The position numbers and the translations under genes were made by a program. From contig OZ025684.1 of assembly GCA_964019335.1 (NCBI GenBank), positions 248,001-312,000 of the forward strand: 64,000 nucleotides of DNA. The letters are read 5' to 3'. Shown in pieces: positions 1 through 10,935 of the stretch; within the stretch, counting starts at the first letter, position 1, and every line of letters starts with the position of its first letter. The stretch comes from Diplonema japonicum (taxonomy: Eukaryota > Euglenozoa > Diplonemea > Diplonemida > Diplonemidae). A model generated the notes under the pieces. It was not told where the DNA came from. It was given only the letters and a program-made list of their open reading frames with translations, and searched no databases.

Positions 1-3000
1 TGCCGTGAAGTGCTCAGCGACGAGGATGCCCGACCGTCCCCTGGCTTCGAAGTAGTTGAGACCATCTTTATCAAGCTCGTGTTTTGTTGCAGGTTCCCAA
101 AGCTCAGACGCAGAGCTCACAATGCACAACGCTTTGCACACAAGCCGTGCCGTTAAAAGGTCGCTGTGCGAAAGGTACGCAACGACGCCCTGCCACAGGT
201 CGCGCGACAGCAGGGACGTCGAGCTGTAGCAAAACGGCGCATACGACTCGTACGGTAGGAGGAGCTTGTTTAGGGGGGAGAAAAACATGTTTTGAGGAAG
301 GGAAGGGTCAGCATCGTGCGAAAGAAGGAGCCGTGTGAGCGACGGGTCGTGCTGGAGTGCAAGACCAAGCGGGCGGCATGCCAGTAAACCATGAAGGGAG
401 TAGCAGCTTTTAGGGTCGCATTCCGCGTAGCAGACATCGTTAGCAGGATCTCCTTGAAGAGCATCCAGCAGGTACGAGGTGAGGTTCAGGTTTCCGTGTT
501 TGACAGCGATGGCCATCGGGCTCTGCAGAACAGAACTCTTCGTTTGATGGAGACCCGACCACACGTTGTTTGAAAGCAGCAGCTTCAGGTTCCCAAACAC
601 AACGTCCCTGCCAGGTGCAAAGCCGATACTGTTCGTGAAGCATTGGTTCTTCGCAGTGTCGTAACTGCACAGAAGCATCACCGTCTCGTTTACCATGTTG
701 CTTGTCCCATGGTTGGACCACGGCCACTCGGGGCACGCTTCATCGATCACACAAAACGACGCAGCAGCCCATGTTGCTTCACGGAACCTTTCCACTTTCA
801 ACAGAGCCGACAGCACCTCCTCAGGGAAGTACATCACAGTGGACGCCACTGCCGCGATGTACCGCAGGCTAGCCCCAGACATGAACTCGACTGCCGATCG
901 GATCTTGCCCAGGGACAGCATGTAGAACAAGCGCCCGTCAAGTGTGCGGGAATCATTTTCATGGCCATAGAGTAACTTCATGTGGGGGTGTCCGTCAGGT
1001 AGGTAACGCATCGCTACAGCGACGGCCTGCCTCCGTTGTGTGTCTGCCTCGATTATGTCGCACGCAAGGTTGACGTGTTTAGCACAGCTTGCATCCAGCC
1101 CGCCTAGCCACGCAGTGCACCCTTCCATCGATGCTCCGTGTTCAAACAGGTACGTACACACATCTGTGTGTCCCTTAGCCAGGCCCACGTGCATCGCTGT
1201 TTTCCCGTTGCTGTCAAGCAAGTCGAGGCACCTTGACCCTTCAGCCACCGCCCTTACAACTTCCATGTCGCCACGTTCTGCTGCGATGTGCAGCGGTGTC
1301 TGAAAACGGTAGTCACGCGCCTCCCACAAATTGGAGTCCGTTTTTAAAAGCTGGGTAATCAGCGCAGCGCAGCCCACCTTTGCAGCTTCATGCACCAGAG
1401 TCCTGCACGCGATGTGAGCTGTTGAGGGGTCCTGTGCCCAGCCCACTGACAGGTCAGCGGCGGCTACCTGTGCAAGCTCCTCGCACATTAATGACCTGTT
1501 GTGCAGAGCTGCAAAGAGCTCTGGGTAGGCTTGCATGCCTGTCAGAGTAATGCGCACGTCGTACTTCACGTCTGGAAGCGACTCCTTTAAGTGCTCCATG
1601 TCACGGAAGGATGGGTTGGAGGTTCCTATCAACGAGCACAGCACACGTGGATGTCTATGCAGACTGGCTGTGTACACATCCTTGAGGGTGAGGTCTGCCT
1701 CCTCCTCACGGGGTATGGGATCGGACCTGACGAACTGCCACGCGACGCACTTGGGGAGAAGCTCTCTGAAAGCAGGCTGTGCTTCTAAAGCTGAGCGAAC
1801 GTCTGAGAGATTCGCAAAGGCACCCACACCACCCTCTGCCTCGACGAGGATCATCCTATGCACGCTGTGGTCAAGCGAGACGGAGAAGGCAATGCCCGGG
1901 GGGTACTGCAGCGCACTAGCTTCCGAAAGCAGATCGTCTATCTCATGCAGGGTTTCGTAGTATTCTGCGAAGGCCGCTTCGTGCCGGACGAGAGCATCCG
2001 CTTTTCTTTTTCGGTTCCTTTGCAGGGCGATGCACACACGGGCTTCATAACTCCCAAGCACGACGGGTGCGATCTGGTGGGCGTCGGCGGGACCGTCGAG
2101 GGTTTCAACAGAAGAGCAGTCCTCGCTGCAGCTCATGACTATCGTGATAAGCTGTTTGACAGGGTTGCGCGGGGTATTAATGTAGATAGGCTGACCAGGA
2201 GTGAATCGACGGACAGGGCGACCAGTGGGGTGTGTAGGGGCAGCCTCTAAGCTCTGCAAACGGCCATTGCACAACCCATCCTCCGAGATCGTTGCCTCCA
2301 CCGCTGCACGCATTCGGACAACAACCTCGCCAGGGAGGGCAGGGACGACCACCTCGGGGAGTGACGGTTGGTAACAAACGATAGAATTCAACGCAGCATC
2401 GCATTCCCGCATTGCCTTATGCCGGAGACACCCGAAGATATAAGGCATTCCATGTTTCAAGGCAAGCATTGCCTCGTAGAGTATACCGCTAGAAGGGGCG
2501 CTTCGTTTTAACTTTTCAAGAGTAAGGTTTAAAAGAAACATGCTGCAAGCGGAAACCTCACCAGCGGCAGTCAGCATCTCGAAGGGACTCCGTGTACCGT
2601 CGAAGAACTCTGCTAACACCGCTCGCATTTTCTTATGTTCATGGTGGCTCCACTTGTATCTTGCCGCGCCCGTGATGGGGTAGAACCGCTTTCTTTCTAT
2701 CCAGGTTTGGGCAACACTGTTTATAACAAGGACTTCTATTCGAGGCCGAAAGGAATGCGAGAGAGTCGCTAAATCGTGCAAGGAAAGTCTGTTGATGATT
2801 TCGTTGTAGTTTTGCAGGGTTTTTGTGGCTTTATCAAGTATTTCCTCCAGTGGCAAGTTGGATATGAGTGGGCTTTGTACCTCGGTCTTTGCCTGCTCCA
2901 TGCCTATCTCTAAGGCAACGTTCCATCTTGTTGCTTGATCTGGGAGGTGTTGTTCTTCCTCTAATTCGTTTCGCTTCTTCGAAACCTCGGGTTTCATGGT

Positions 3001-3048
3001 TGCATTGTCCTCTTTCAACCTCGCCGCTTTCTTTCTCTTTGACACCAT
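1..3048 (-). CDS. Ankyrin-repeat protein with C-terminal F-box-like motif (3' end outside window)
   Basis: An uninterrupted minus-strand frame runs from an ATG at 3048 to the window edge (at least 1016 codons, no stop). Ankyrin signatures are readable: TPLHIAAERGD near residue 584, followed by TAMHVGLAKGHTD near 617. Looser repeats lie near 843 (SPMAIAVKHGNLNL) and 892 (RPLGLALQHDPSL). Near residues 948-991 a segment RDLWQGVVAYLSHSDLL, then ARLVCKAL and an ELW, matches the F-box pattern. The N-terminus is basic (VSKRKKAARLK). F-box plus ankyrin proteins usually present substrates to SCF ubiquitin ligases; that role is inferred here. The start is the first ATG after a polypyrimidine tract and AG on the coding strand. 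The 3' end and stop are missing, so total length and any further domains are unknown. Confidence 0.8.
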   Translation of the reverse strand, partial: MVSKRKKAARLKEDNATMKPEVSKKRNELEEEQHLPDQATRWNVALEIGMEQAKTEVQSPLISNLPLEEILDKATKTLQNYNEIINRLSLHDLATLSHSFRPRIEVLVINSVAQTWIERKRFYPITGAARYKWSHHEHKKMRAVLAEFFDGTRSPFEMLTAAGEVSACSMFLLNLTLEKLKRSAPSSGILYEAMLALKHGMPYIFGCLRHKAMRECDAALNSIVCYQPSLPEVVVPALPGEVVVRMRAAVEATISEDGLCNGRLQSLEAAPTHPTGRPVRRFTPGQPIYINTPRNPVKQLITIVMSCSEDCSSVETLDGPADAHQIAPVVLGSYEARVCIALQRNRKRKADALVRHEAAFAEYYETLHEIDDLLSEASALQYPPGIAFSVSLDHSVHRMILVEAEGGVGAFANLSDVRSALEAQPAFRELLPKCVAWQFVRSDPIPREEEADLTLKDVYTASLHRHPRVLCSLIGTSNPSFRDMEHLKESLPDVKYDVRITLTGMQAYPELFAALHNRSLMCEELAQVAAADLSVGWAQDPSTAHIACRTLVHEAAKVGCAALITQLLKTDSNLWEARDYRFQTPLHIAAERGDMEVVRAVAEGSRCLDLLDSNGKTAMHVGLAKGHTDVCTYLFEHGASMEGCTAWLGGLDASCAKHVNLACDIIEADTQRRQAVAVAMRYLPDGHPHMKLLYGHENDSRTLDGRLFYMLSLGKIRSAVEFMSGASLRYIAAVASTVMYFPEEVLSALLKVERFREATWAAASFCVIDEACPEWPWSNHGTSNMVNETVMLLCSYDTAKNQCFTNSIGFAPGRDVVFGNLKLLLSNNVWSGLHQTKSSVLQSPMAIAVKHGNLNLTSYLLDALQGDPANDVCYAECDPKSCYSLHGLLACRPLGLALQHDPSLTRLLLSHDADPSLPQNMFFSPLNKLLLPYESYAPFCYSSTSLLSRDLWQGVVAYLSHSDLLTARLVCKALCIVSSASELWEPATKHELDKDGLNYFEARGRSGILVAEHFTA

Positions 3049-3109
3049 GCTCCAAAGACGGGTTCGATCTACTGTGTGTGTGTTCATCATCCTCTCCCCT
3101 CTTATTCCT

Positions 3110-3240
3110 TTTCGAAAGTGATCTCGGACGACATTTAAAAAAAAAATAAAGAAGATGGGGGAGAGGGGGAATAATAAAAAAAAAGAAGAAAAAAAAAAGG
3201 AGGGGGGGGGAAAAAAACAGAGAACAGCTTCCTTTTTTTC
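3110..3240 (-). promoter_or_regulatory. Polypyrimidine tract / putative trans-splice acceptor for the ankyrin gene
   Basis: Read on the minus strand, about 3140-3215 is an almost pure C/T tract. The first AG dinucleotides after it lie near 3120, about 70 bases before the ATG at 3048. This is the standard kinetoplastid arrangement for spliced-leader addition. The exact acceptor is inferred. Confidence 0.5.
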
Positions 3241-4356
3241 TTATTCAAAAGGAGGCCTTTTTTTTTTTTTAAAAAAAAAAAGAAATACTAAACGGTTATC
3301 CTCGCCGCAGTGGCACATCACACAGGGCAACATTAGGAAAACATCATGGGTAATAATTCACATAAAAACTTTAACAAGACTAAAATTTTTAATCACCCCG
3401 GTGAAAGTTTGTTGCAAAAGTGTTTGTGCACTTTGTACATATCTGAGTAAAGGACAGCGCAAAAATAAAAAAAAAAAAAAAAAAAGAAAGAAAGAAGGTT
3501 GCTTTAAACACGTTTTTGAACAATGATGACACGTTATTGAGAGCAGACATCGGGTCCGAGAAAAAAAGAAGAAAAAAAGAGACAATAAAAAAAAAAAAAA
3601 AAAAGAAAGATCTCCCTACTTAAGTCGGCAAAGGTAATCAAAAGAATTAATTAAATTTGAAAGAGGCAGATACAAAAAAAAAAAAGAGAATGAGAGGTGA
3701 AGGGAAAGGAAGGGAGTCCCACCCCTCTCTCGCGTGAGAGGGTAGGACAACAGCCCCCCCCAAGAAAAAATAAAAATGCGGTGCTTCTGTATGTTGGTTT
3801 CTTTAAAAAACCTTTAAAAATACATTTCGGCGGGGAATGAGAGGGAAAAAAAAGGGGGGGGGTTAAAGTACTTATTTGACCCCGCTTTGAATAAAGTACA
3901 AAAGTGCTGCCAACAAAATTACAACAAAACTGACAATATCTTTTTCTTTTTTGGTGCTTTTCGAAGTTCTTTTTTGCAGTTGGAATGCACACTCTAAAAA
4001 AAAAGCTTGGGGGGGGAGTCAAATATTTTCATAACCTTTCTTGCAATAGCATATTGTCAGCTATTTGCTAGCTTGTCACAAAGGCTTTTCCCGAAAACCT
4101 CCAAAATCTGATCTTTTGAAAAAAGAAAAATACGCAAAAACCGTTTTTCTGCGTTCTAAAAAAACACCTCCTGAAGTACAAACTCTGCGCAAGCACCCCG
4201 TTGTAGCAGAAGCGAAAAATGCATGACACAGTTAGCTTTTTTAACTTACACTTCTTATTTTACTGTTTTTTTATTTTTTTTTTTTTTTTTTTTTCCCCGT
4301 TGAGTCTGGGGGGGGGGGGGCATATTATATAAATAGGTCGAAATTTTTCTTTACCC

Positions 4357-4388
<32 letters not shown>

Positions 4389-4481
4389 ACATTTAAAAAA
4401 AACTCAAGGTGCAGGACAAACCCCCTCATGGAGGGCCGCCCTTCAAAAAAAAGGTTTATATAATAAGGTAATATATTATAT
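3241..4481. other. Gene-free spacer, homopolymer rich
   Basis: No coding region is convincing here; open frames are runs of Phe, Lys or Pro produced by T, A and C tracts. A short segment at about 4403-4443 (gtgcaggacaaaccccctca and following) recurs at about 24598-24640, so at least one dispersed repeat abuts the MITE that follows. Confidence 0.6.
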
Positions 4482-4845
4482 GAGCTCGTCCGGAAAGAAA
4501 ATGTCAACAATAACCCTCCTAGGAAGCAAAAAAACTATTTCTAAGTAGAAAAGTAGTCCGACACCACTTTGTGTGCAGCACCATATAGATCAAGATGGTT
4601 TGTTTTATTTTTAAAACGCGCGCGCAATAAAACAAAAGCGACATCGAAAATCTGTGAAACCTCTGGGGCCTCATAAAGGAAAAACAAGCATCGCAATTGA
4701 AAGAACGGCAACAGGTACACCATGTATGTGGTTGCTGCTCTTTTTTTTTTTCTAAATAATCAAAACAAAGAGATTCTTTCGAACTGCCAAAAAAAAAAAA
4801 AAAAAAAAAAAGAAAAAGTGTGGACGTTCAAATCCGGACGGGCTC
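4482..4845. mobile_element. MITE with GAGCTCGTCCGG terminal inverted repeats
   Basis: The left end reads GAGCTCGTCCGG then AAAATGTCAACAA. The right end, reverse-complemented, begins GAGCCCGTCCGG and ends in a related GAACGTCCACAC. Both ends are flanked by TATA (4478-4481 and 4846-4850), a plausible target duplication. The interior contains blocks (CACCACTTTGTGTGCAG near 4562, GCATCGCAATTGAAAGAACG near 4690) that also occur just inside the ends of the 2 kb element at 10343-12378. The MITE is therefore best read as an internally deleted relative. No coding capacity is visible. The superfamily cannot be assigned from this sequence. Confidence 0.75.
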
Positions 4846-5333
4846 ATATAAATATTAATAAAAAGAAAATAATAATTTGGCTTTTATTTGTCGTTGTTGT
4901 TCGCACGCAGAGAAAAAAAAAAAGAGTCGGTTGATAATTGTTTTGTGCACAGCCGGAAGAAGATTTAAAAAAAAAAAACTAAATCTTTTGTAATAAAATC
5001 TTTTTTTTTAAAAGGTAAATAGATACTTGTAGTACAAAGAAGGGGGAGGGGGGAACAACAACAACAACAACAAGAAAGGAAACAGAAAAGGAATCGCTGT
5101 GAGAAGGCTGCAACCCCCCACCCGTCCAAAATAAGATTCTTTCCGAAACATCTCGCACAACAAACGATTCCGATTCATTTTCTTTTTTTTTTTTGTCTCC
5201 TTATCGACAATCAAGCATGCACTATAAATAAGGTGCATGTGCCGAAGCAGAATGCCAAGTGGCCCTAGGTGTTTTCGGTATTTTCTTTTTAGTCAGAGTA
5301 CGATGGCCTGGTTCGGAATTAGATTTAGAAGCC

Positions 5334-5374
<41 letters not shown>

Positions 5375-5559
5375 TTCGTTTTCTTTTCTTATAAAATGAA
5401 CAGAAACACTTATTATAAAGAAGAAGAAAGAGAAAAGAAAAGAAAAGAAAAAAAAGAACATTTGGGTCAGCGTTAATGCGTTACCAAAAGTCTCCTTATT
5501 AGGTAAAAAATTTGTAACCGTTTAGGTCCAGAAAAAAAAAAAGGAAGCAAAGAAAACAA
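4846..5559. other. Spacer with homopolymers and a short dispersed-repeat head
   Basis: No gene is supported. The motif GAGTCGGTTGAT then TTGTGCACAGCCGG at about 4923-4957 is the head of the 110 bp dispersed repeat seen more fully at 9559, 23548, 35484 and 58985. The rest is A/T-run DNA. Confidence 0.5.
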
Positions 5560-5735
5560 ATATATAAAGAGTTAAAAGAGGCCGGTATTGGCGGTGCCCT
5601 GCACGAGAACTGTGCGCACCGCGGCCGAGTTGTAGCTTCTTCTGCGTTCCGCGTCGTGTCCTTAATGCGTGCGGTGTACGCTCAACACATCTGATGTACT
5701 TCTTTATATTTCCATGTTATCCCACCTGGAAAATC
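5560..5735 (-). repeat. SINE-like repeat, copy 1 (internally deleted)
   Basis: Shares GAGTTAAA, GAGGCCGGTATTGGCGG, GTAGCTTCTTCTGCGTTCCG and ACATCTGATGTACTTC with the copies at 8290-8565, 23160-23290 and 49022-49232. Relative to the longest copy it lacks the middle (the AACCAAGATTCTGCGCTCGT block). Orientation is set by the tail (GAGTTAAA on the plus strand, TTTAACTC on the minus), taken as the 3' end by comparison with the LINE tail. Confidence 0.65.
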
Positions 5736-5968
5736 GCAGACGGCAGGGCTTGAACCTTATTCTTTTTTTTTCTTTTTTTCTTTTCTTTTTTTTTTATATT
5801 CCTTTTTTCTTTTTTTCCCCATTTCTTTTCTTTCTTTTTCAAAATTCTTAGAAGGTTACATAGAAAGAGAGAAGACAAAAAAAAAAAAAAAAAAAGAAAT
5901 TGCAAACCCTTTTTTTTTTTTTATAAAAATATTTTTTCACTCTGCTGCAATTAAATTACTCCATGTCT

Positions 5969-6100
5969 CGTGAGCAGCCTGGTAGTGAAGTAATTTCAGA
6001 GAGTGGTGAAAATAAAACCACTTACCTATCGTCTAGGAAAGACATTGCGCCGCCGAGAGTTAACGGTAAAGTAATTACCTGTTTCGTAAGTAAACAGTAG
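5969..6100 (+). repeat. Dispersed repeat B, copy 1
   Basis: This segment (ATAAAACCACTTACCTATCG is the best conserved 20-mer) recurs in inverted orientation at about 9200-9325. Similarity extends over roughly 110-120 bp with small indels. No coding potential or clear terminal repeats; class unknown. Confidence 0.55.
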
Positions 6101-6189
6101 ACTAAAAAAGTAGACTTTATTTATTTTCCCTTGTTTTGGCTAGAAACATCAAAGTGGTGGCTGAATCTAAGAGAACATGTAAAGAACAA

Positions 6190-6449
6190 GCGTTTCTTCG
6201 GTCCAAATAAGAGATGACAAGCCAACTGAAGTGCTTGGGAAGACCGCATGCTCCCCAAACGTTGGCTCGTTACCGGGCCATACGATTAGCCGCTCTTGCG
6301 CTACGCAAGCCGCTGCCAGCGGGGCCACATCATCCCTAACTGGCCACTCTCTAGGATGGCAAAGCGAGGCAATGGCCAGGACGTACGTGGACCAAAGCCC
6401 ACTTTCTCAAGGCACAATGTGCGACAAGACCCATCCACCAAGCCAGTAG
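6190..6449 (+). pseudogene. Tyrosine recombinase C-terminal fragment
   Basis: An open frame of about 80 codons contains GHTISRSCATQAAASGAT followed by LGWQSEAMARTYV. This resembles the end of tyrosine recombinases of DIRS/VIPER or Crypton type: a His..Arg box, an A-T-x-A-A-x-x-G helix, a Gly-Trp at the second His/Trp position, and a Tyr nucleophile in MARTYV. The usual H-x-x-R spacing is off by one (HTISR). No N-terminal half, ATG or element boundary is visible, so this is a relic. The assignment is by pattern only; a chance match is possible. Confidence 0.45.
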
Positions 6450-8289
6450 TAGACAGAGTCTGACTAGTTGCCCGACTACTAGTTCTCCCCTTTTTTTCCT
6501 TTCTTTTCTGCCATTATTTATTTTTTTAGCATGTCAAATATAAAACGTCCCCAACTAAAAAAAAAAAAAAAAAAACACTAGGTCGGAGGGCAAAAAAAAC
6601 GATAAATAAAATCACAGATTCTGCTTAATTTTACCAAAAATCAATAGTTATTATTTTCTTTTAACGATTTCAAGGTGCAACACAACACAAGCCACGAAAG
6701 GCGAGCTGCAACACCGACACGGAACGGAGACTGCAACTCACCAGCAGGCTAAAAGACACGTGTTGCAACAGTAGTAATTTAAATAAAAAAAAAAAAAAAA
6801 AAAAAAGGAGGAAAGAAAGAAATATCGCTCGCAACACTTTCTTCTGCAAGTGTGGCAAGATAGCCCGATCACAACAAATGAAATAGGATAGAATATACGA
6901 TGGGGGACGCTGTGCTCATACCCTTGATTTAGTGTTCAAGATTCAATAAACCCTTCGAGCCTTGGCCGCACGAACAACTTACGGATATGAGGCACCGACG
7001 AGATAAAGGCTGGCTGGTAACCAATGAAAGACAAACTCTGTGTCATTCACTTTTTTTTTTTTTTTTTTTTTTGTTCGTTTCTATTTTTTTATTACTCAAT
7101 GTTTACATTATTCACTACACCCAGCGAACCTTCTGTCACCTTCTTGAAAAAGAAAAAAAAAAAAGAAAAAAAGAGTCCGGCAGGTCCTTCGGGTACAAGA
7201 CGGGCGTCTATAGAGGGGGGCAAAGCAATATTTTTTTGTTTTGTACAAAGCCATTTTTCACCTACAGTAGGGATAAACGGGCAAGCTGCCTCTACTCTTT
7301 TTTTTTTTTTTCTTCTTACAAAGCTTTTGTATACCTTTGTTCCAGCAAAAAAGAAAAAAAATATATATTTAAACCTTAATTAGTCGCCGACAACAATAAA
7401 ATCTTTTGTTAAGAGTCGGGCCTCGAGTGGAAAAAAAAAAGGGGGGGCTTAAAGAATTATTCGGGCCCCCTTTATTTCACTCGAAGACAGAAAATTCATT
7501 AGTTTGTAGTGAACAACAGTAGTCCCCCCCCATTTTCTTCTCTTTTAACACAAGTACAGAAAAGTGTAGTGAAGTTTTCGTTCTCAAATAAAGGGGGGAG
7601 CTTTTATTTTTTTTAATTTTCTTCTGTTTTCTTTTCTTCTTCTTTTAAGCTAGAAATAGAACTTCGATGGGGGGCGGGGGTGGAAGTGGCCGTTATTCAA
7701 CCGTTGCACGTAGCCAAACATTACGCTTTTTTGTTGCTTAGACAAGTCAAAGACCTTCTTTGCAAAAAAAAAAAAAAGAGAAGAAGAAAAGAAAAAGAAA
7801 AAAAAGAGAGTCGGCAAGTCAGTATTTAGTTACAGGGTCCCCGGTTTCTGTCCGTGCTCGAGTAATCTCAATCCGCGTCCGACATTTTTTTTTTTTTTTT
7901 TTTTTTGGCACACGGTTTAAATCTTGCATGCTACCACTGTTCCAAAGAGGAAGAAAAAAAAAAAGAATTAAAATTATACACAGATAATAGCCCTATCTGT
8001 TTGGGTTAGATTCAGCATTGTTTGCACTTCGAAAAAAAAAAAAAAAAAAAGCCTTAAGATCTCTCAAACTGCTGGCCCATCTTATGTTTCTTCACAGTCG
8101 ACAAAAAAGTAATGTGTGGAGAAAAAGCCGATGAACACAGCAGTTCGTAGAAATCTCGCAATTGAATGAAAGAAAACATGCATTTAAAGATAAGCAAAAA
8201 CTTCTGGTTCTATTTTTCCAACAATAAAAAAAAGAAAAATGGGGCTTTGATTGCAACACTAGGTGGCGTTAAGCGTGCAATGAAGCACG
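6450..8289. other. Gene-free spacer
   Basis: No supported gene. Long A and T tracts (6555-6575, 6785-6806, 7051-7073, 7885-7906, 8031-8050) account for the Lys/Phe-rich open frames. Short scraps of the dispersed repeat heads (GAGTCGG near 7808; TGCATGCTACCACT near 7925) are present but too short to delimit. Confidence 0.55.
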
Positions 8290-8565
8290 AAATACCTACT
8301 TGATTACAGGGGGCGCTCCTCGGCCGAGCAGTAGCTTCTTCTGCGTTCCGCGTCGTGTCCTTAATGCGTGCGGTGTGCTCAACCCTAGCCGGGGCGTCCC
8401 GGGTAACCAAGATTCTGCGCTCGTGCAGTTTGCTGCCTGTTCGTCACCCTGAGCATCTGCGTTACGTTCTTCCACTCGGGCGCTACCGGTGATGACCGAC
8501 GAGGAGGTCAACAGCGAACAACACATCTGATGTACTTCTTATATTTCCATGTTATCCCCACCACC
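8290..8565 (-). repeat. SINE-like repeat, copy 2 (longest)
   Basis: This is the fullest copy, about 270 bp, running on the minus strand from GGGATAACATGGAAATATAA to the GCGCCCCCTGTAATCAAGTA block. It shares AACCAAGATTCTGCGCTCGT and CGTTCCGCGTCGTGTCC with the copy at 49022-49232. It lacks the final GCCTCCTTTAACTCATAT tail kept by the others. A stretch TAGCGCCCGAGTGG near the 5' end resembles a Pol III box A, but no convincing box B follows, so a tRNA origin is unproven. Confidence 0.65.
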
Positions 8566-8611
8566 GCAAAAAAAAAAAAAAAAAAAAAAAAAGAGTCAAT
8601 TATAGGTAGCC

Positions 8612-8726
8612 AACCATATGAGTTAAAGCGAGGCCAGTACAAAACGAGATTTCCTGTTGGCCCAGCAAAAAATGGGCAACATTTCTCGAAGTCCAGTGCC
8701 AGCTCCACCGTCGTGAATCCGGTCAC
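8612..8726 (-). mobile_element. LINE C-terminal/3'-tail fragment
   Basis: On the minus strand this encodes FTTVELALDFEKCC and ends NSYI. It aligns with TTMELAVDYEQATR in the LINE at 56.4-58.6 kb. It passes directly into TTTAACTCATAT, the shared 3' tail. It is a short, 5'-truncated piece. Confidence 0.6.
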
Positions 8727-8755
8727 AAAAAGAAATCAGGGATAAAGGCCAAAAA

Positions 8756-9110
8756 GAATATATGAGTTAAACGAAAGTCTTTGTGAGACGCCCCCTTGTT
8801 CTCATCCTCTACCTGCACCTATCCCCTTCGTTCTTGCCCATTGTCCTTTCAACGCCTCTAGGTCATGCTTGGTCTTCGGTGATGCAAATATCGCCCTCCT
8901 GTTCCATCCGATCACCGCCTTTGTCCTCCCGATGGATCGTAGTGTGAGCACCCTTGTGCACGGCTCAGCTGGGAAGGCCCTCCTTCCTTTCACCTTCTTC
9001 AGTACCCTCCCTAACTCCCATGTGTGCTGTACTTCTGCGAGATCCCCCAGCTTCCCTCCCAGGGTCTTTCCTGGTCACGTTCTCGAAATCCAGTGCCAAA
9101 GAAATTCACC
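8756..9110 (-). mobile_element. LINE 3'-end fragment with tail
   Basis: The minus strand encodes, after one frame change, ALDFENVTRK and then RTKAVIGWNRRAIFASPKTK. This parallels THGCDRRTLFSSSQTA near the end of the LINE at 56.4-58.6 kb and HVVGFDRRALFASGLTA at 59.9 kb. It is followed by GGGGGCGTCTCACAAAGACT and TTTAACTCATATATTC. The start near 9110 abuts a poly-A/polypurine run, consistent with 5' truncation. Confidence 0.65.
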
Positions 9111-9199
9111 ACCACAGGAAAAAAAAAAAAAAAAAAAGAAGAAAAAAAAAAGAGACATTTAAGGGTACCTGCGGTATGTGACAGGACGCCTGAATAAAA

Positions 9200-9325
9200 A
9201 AAAGCTTATTTTACTACGAAATAAGTAATGACTCTACCGTTGCCTTTGAGGCAGTAAAGTCCTTCTTAGGCGATAGGTAAGTGGTTTTATTTCACGGCTC
9301 TCTGAAGTACTTTACCATACGAGGG
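9200..9325 (-). repeat. Dispersed repeat B, copy 2
   Basis: Inverted relative of 5969-6100; the reverse complement contains AATAAAACCACTTACCTATC and a similar flank (CAGAGAG before, TAAAGT after). Confidence 0.55.
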
Positions 9326-9558
9326 TAGAAGGAAAAATCTGCCTCATTCAGTATTGCTCTGCAAGATGCAAAGAAGAAAAAAAAAAAAAAAAGAGAAAGT
9401 AAAAACGCCTCTAGAAAAGGGTTAAATGATTTCTTTTTCTTTTTTCTTTTTGGTTTCTTTTCCCCCTTTTTTCTAGAGTGCCCGGGAGGAGTTAAAGAAA
9501 AGCATATATTATACGAAAAAAAGGAACAAATGTGAATAAAACAAAAACAAAAACTAAA

Positions 9559-9680
9559 AGAGTTCGGTTGATTGTTTTTTGTGCACAGCCGGGGTTAACC
9601 TGTAGAAGGATAAGCCCAACATTGCTTACTATACACTCTTTTTTCTTCTTCTTTTTTTTAAAACAATTTCATTGTCAAAT
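9559..9680 (+). repeat. 110 bp dispersed repeat C, copy 1
   Basis: Begins GTTCGGTTGATTG, contains TTGTGCACAGCCGGGGTTAA and GTAGAAGGATAAGCCCAACA, and ends near TTTCATTGTCAAATAAATA. Same order of blocks as 23548-23690, 35484-35590 and 58985-59105. Confidence 0.65.
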
Positions 9681-10342
9681 AAATAAACAACGTTTTCTGC
9701 TGCAGCTTTTTTTTCTTCTTTTCTTTTTTTCTTTTTTTTTTTTTCCCCTGTGTTTGATAGGTTGCAAAAACATCGCTGTTTTTACAGATTCCGATTCATT
9801 TTGGCAAATCTTGGCGTCAGTTTTCAACATCTACTGATTTCTTTTTTTTTTTTTTTTTAAATTCGTAATCCACTTTTTTTTTATGTAACTTCAATTTCAG
9901 CATCCCCGGGCTGTGGTATTCGCAGTTCAAAAAACCTTCCTCACTTTCGTGAGGATGAATATTTGTCAAAATCTTTTGAAGAGTTGTGTCAGGTTTTTTT
10001 CTTTTTTCTTTCTGGACCACAAAAGAAAACGTTGTTCGGGAGGGAAGAGGAACTGGCCGTTGTTTGTACGTGCCGGCCAAAAATTGCAAAGACAAATAGT
10101 TGATATAAAAGAAAAGTAATAAAAAAAAATTAAAAAAAAAAAAAAGGAAGAATAGGCCACTTACGTTGGTTTGTCACCTCATATTTTGGTAAAGTAGGTG
10201 GTACTTGTCAAAAGTTTCTAATGAACTCGATTTTCTTTTTTTCTTCTTTTCTTGTCAGAAGACCATATACTGGGTTCTGGCTTAGAGGCGTTCAGCCATA
10301 ATCCATCCAGTGGTAGCATCACTGTCAGTTTGCGGGTAAAGA
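9681..10342. other. Gene-free spacer
   Basis: Homopolymer-rich. At 10052-10075 the motif GGCCGTTGTTTGTACGTGCC recurs at about 44155 and, altered, at 46146; it looks like the head of a further repeat family. Confidence 0.45.
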
Positions 10343-10935
10343 TATATATGAGCTCGTCCGGAAAAAAATGTCAACACTTGACCCTCCTATGCGGCAGAAA
10401 ACCCCCGTTAAATTTCTAAGTAAAAAAGTAGTCTGACACCACTTTGTGTGCAGAAATGCAGTCTAAGCTTGAACACCATATAGGTCAAAATGCTCGCCGT
10501 TTGTTTATTTTTAAAACGCACGTGCAAAAACATGTTTTTTAGAATGGTTTTTGACAAACGATTCAATTTGGAGGTTACAAATAACCCAGACTCCATTTTT
10601 TATTTTCGTTTTTCCGTGAAAAGCGACAGGAGGAATGGACGCAGATTGAAAATCTGTGAAACCTTTGGGGTCATTTTGGGTGGGCTGGACTCTAAATCAC
10701 TACCGGATTTGTATTTATATTGTTCAGTTTTAATAATGGTCTGGGGATTTAGTGTACTGTATAAATTAGTTGTACCTTTTTCGGATTTTGGACCCAACTT
10801 GGGACTTTTTACAGAACAATACAAAAAACTATTTTTATTATTTTTGGCCTGACCCCCCCAGGACAGGCCCCACTAAAATCAAAGCCACGTTTGTGGTGTA
10901 CAAGATCTACTTTTTGGTTTCCATTTTCAAAACAA

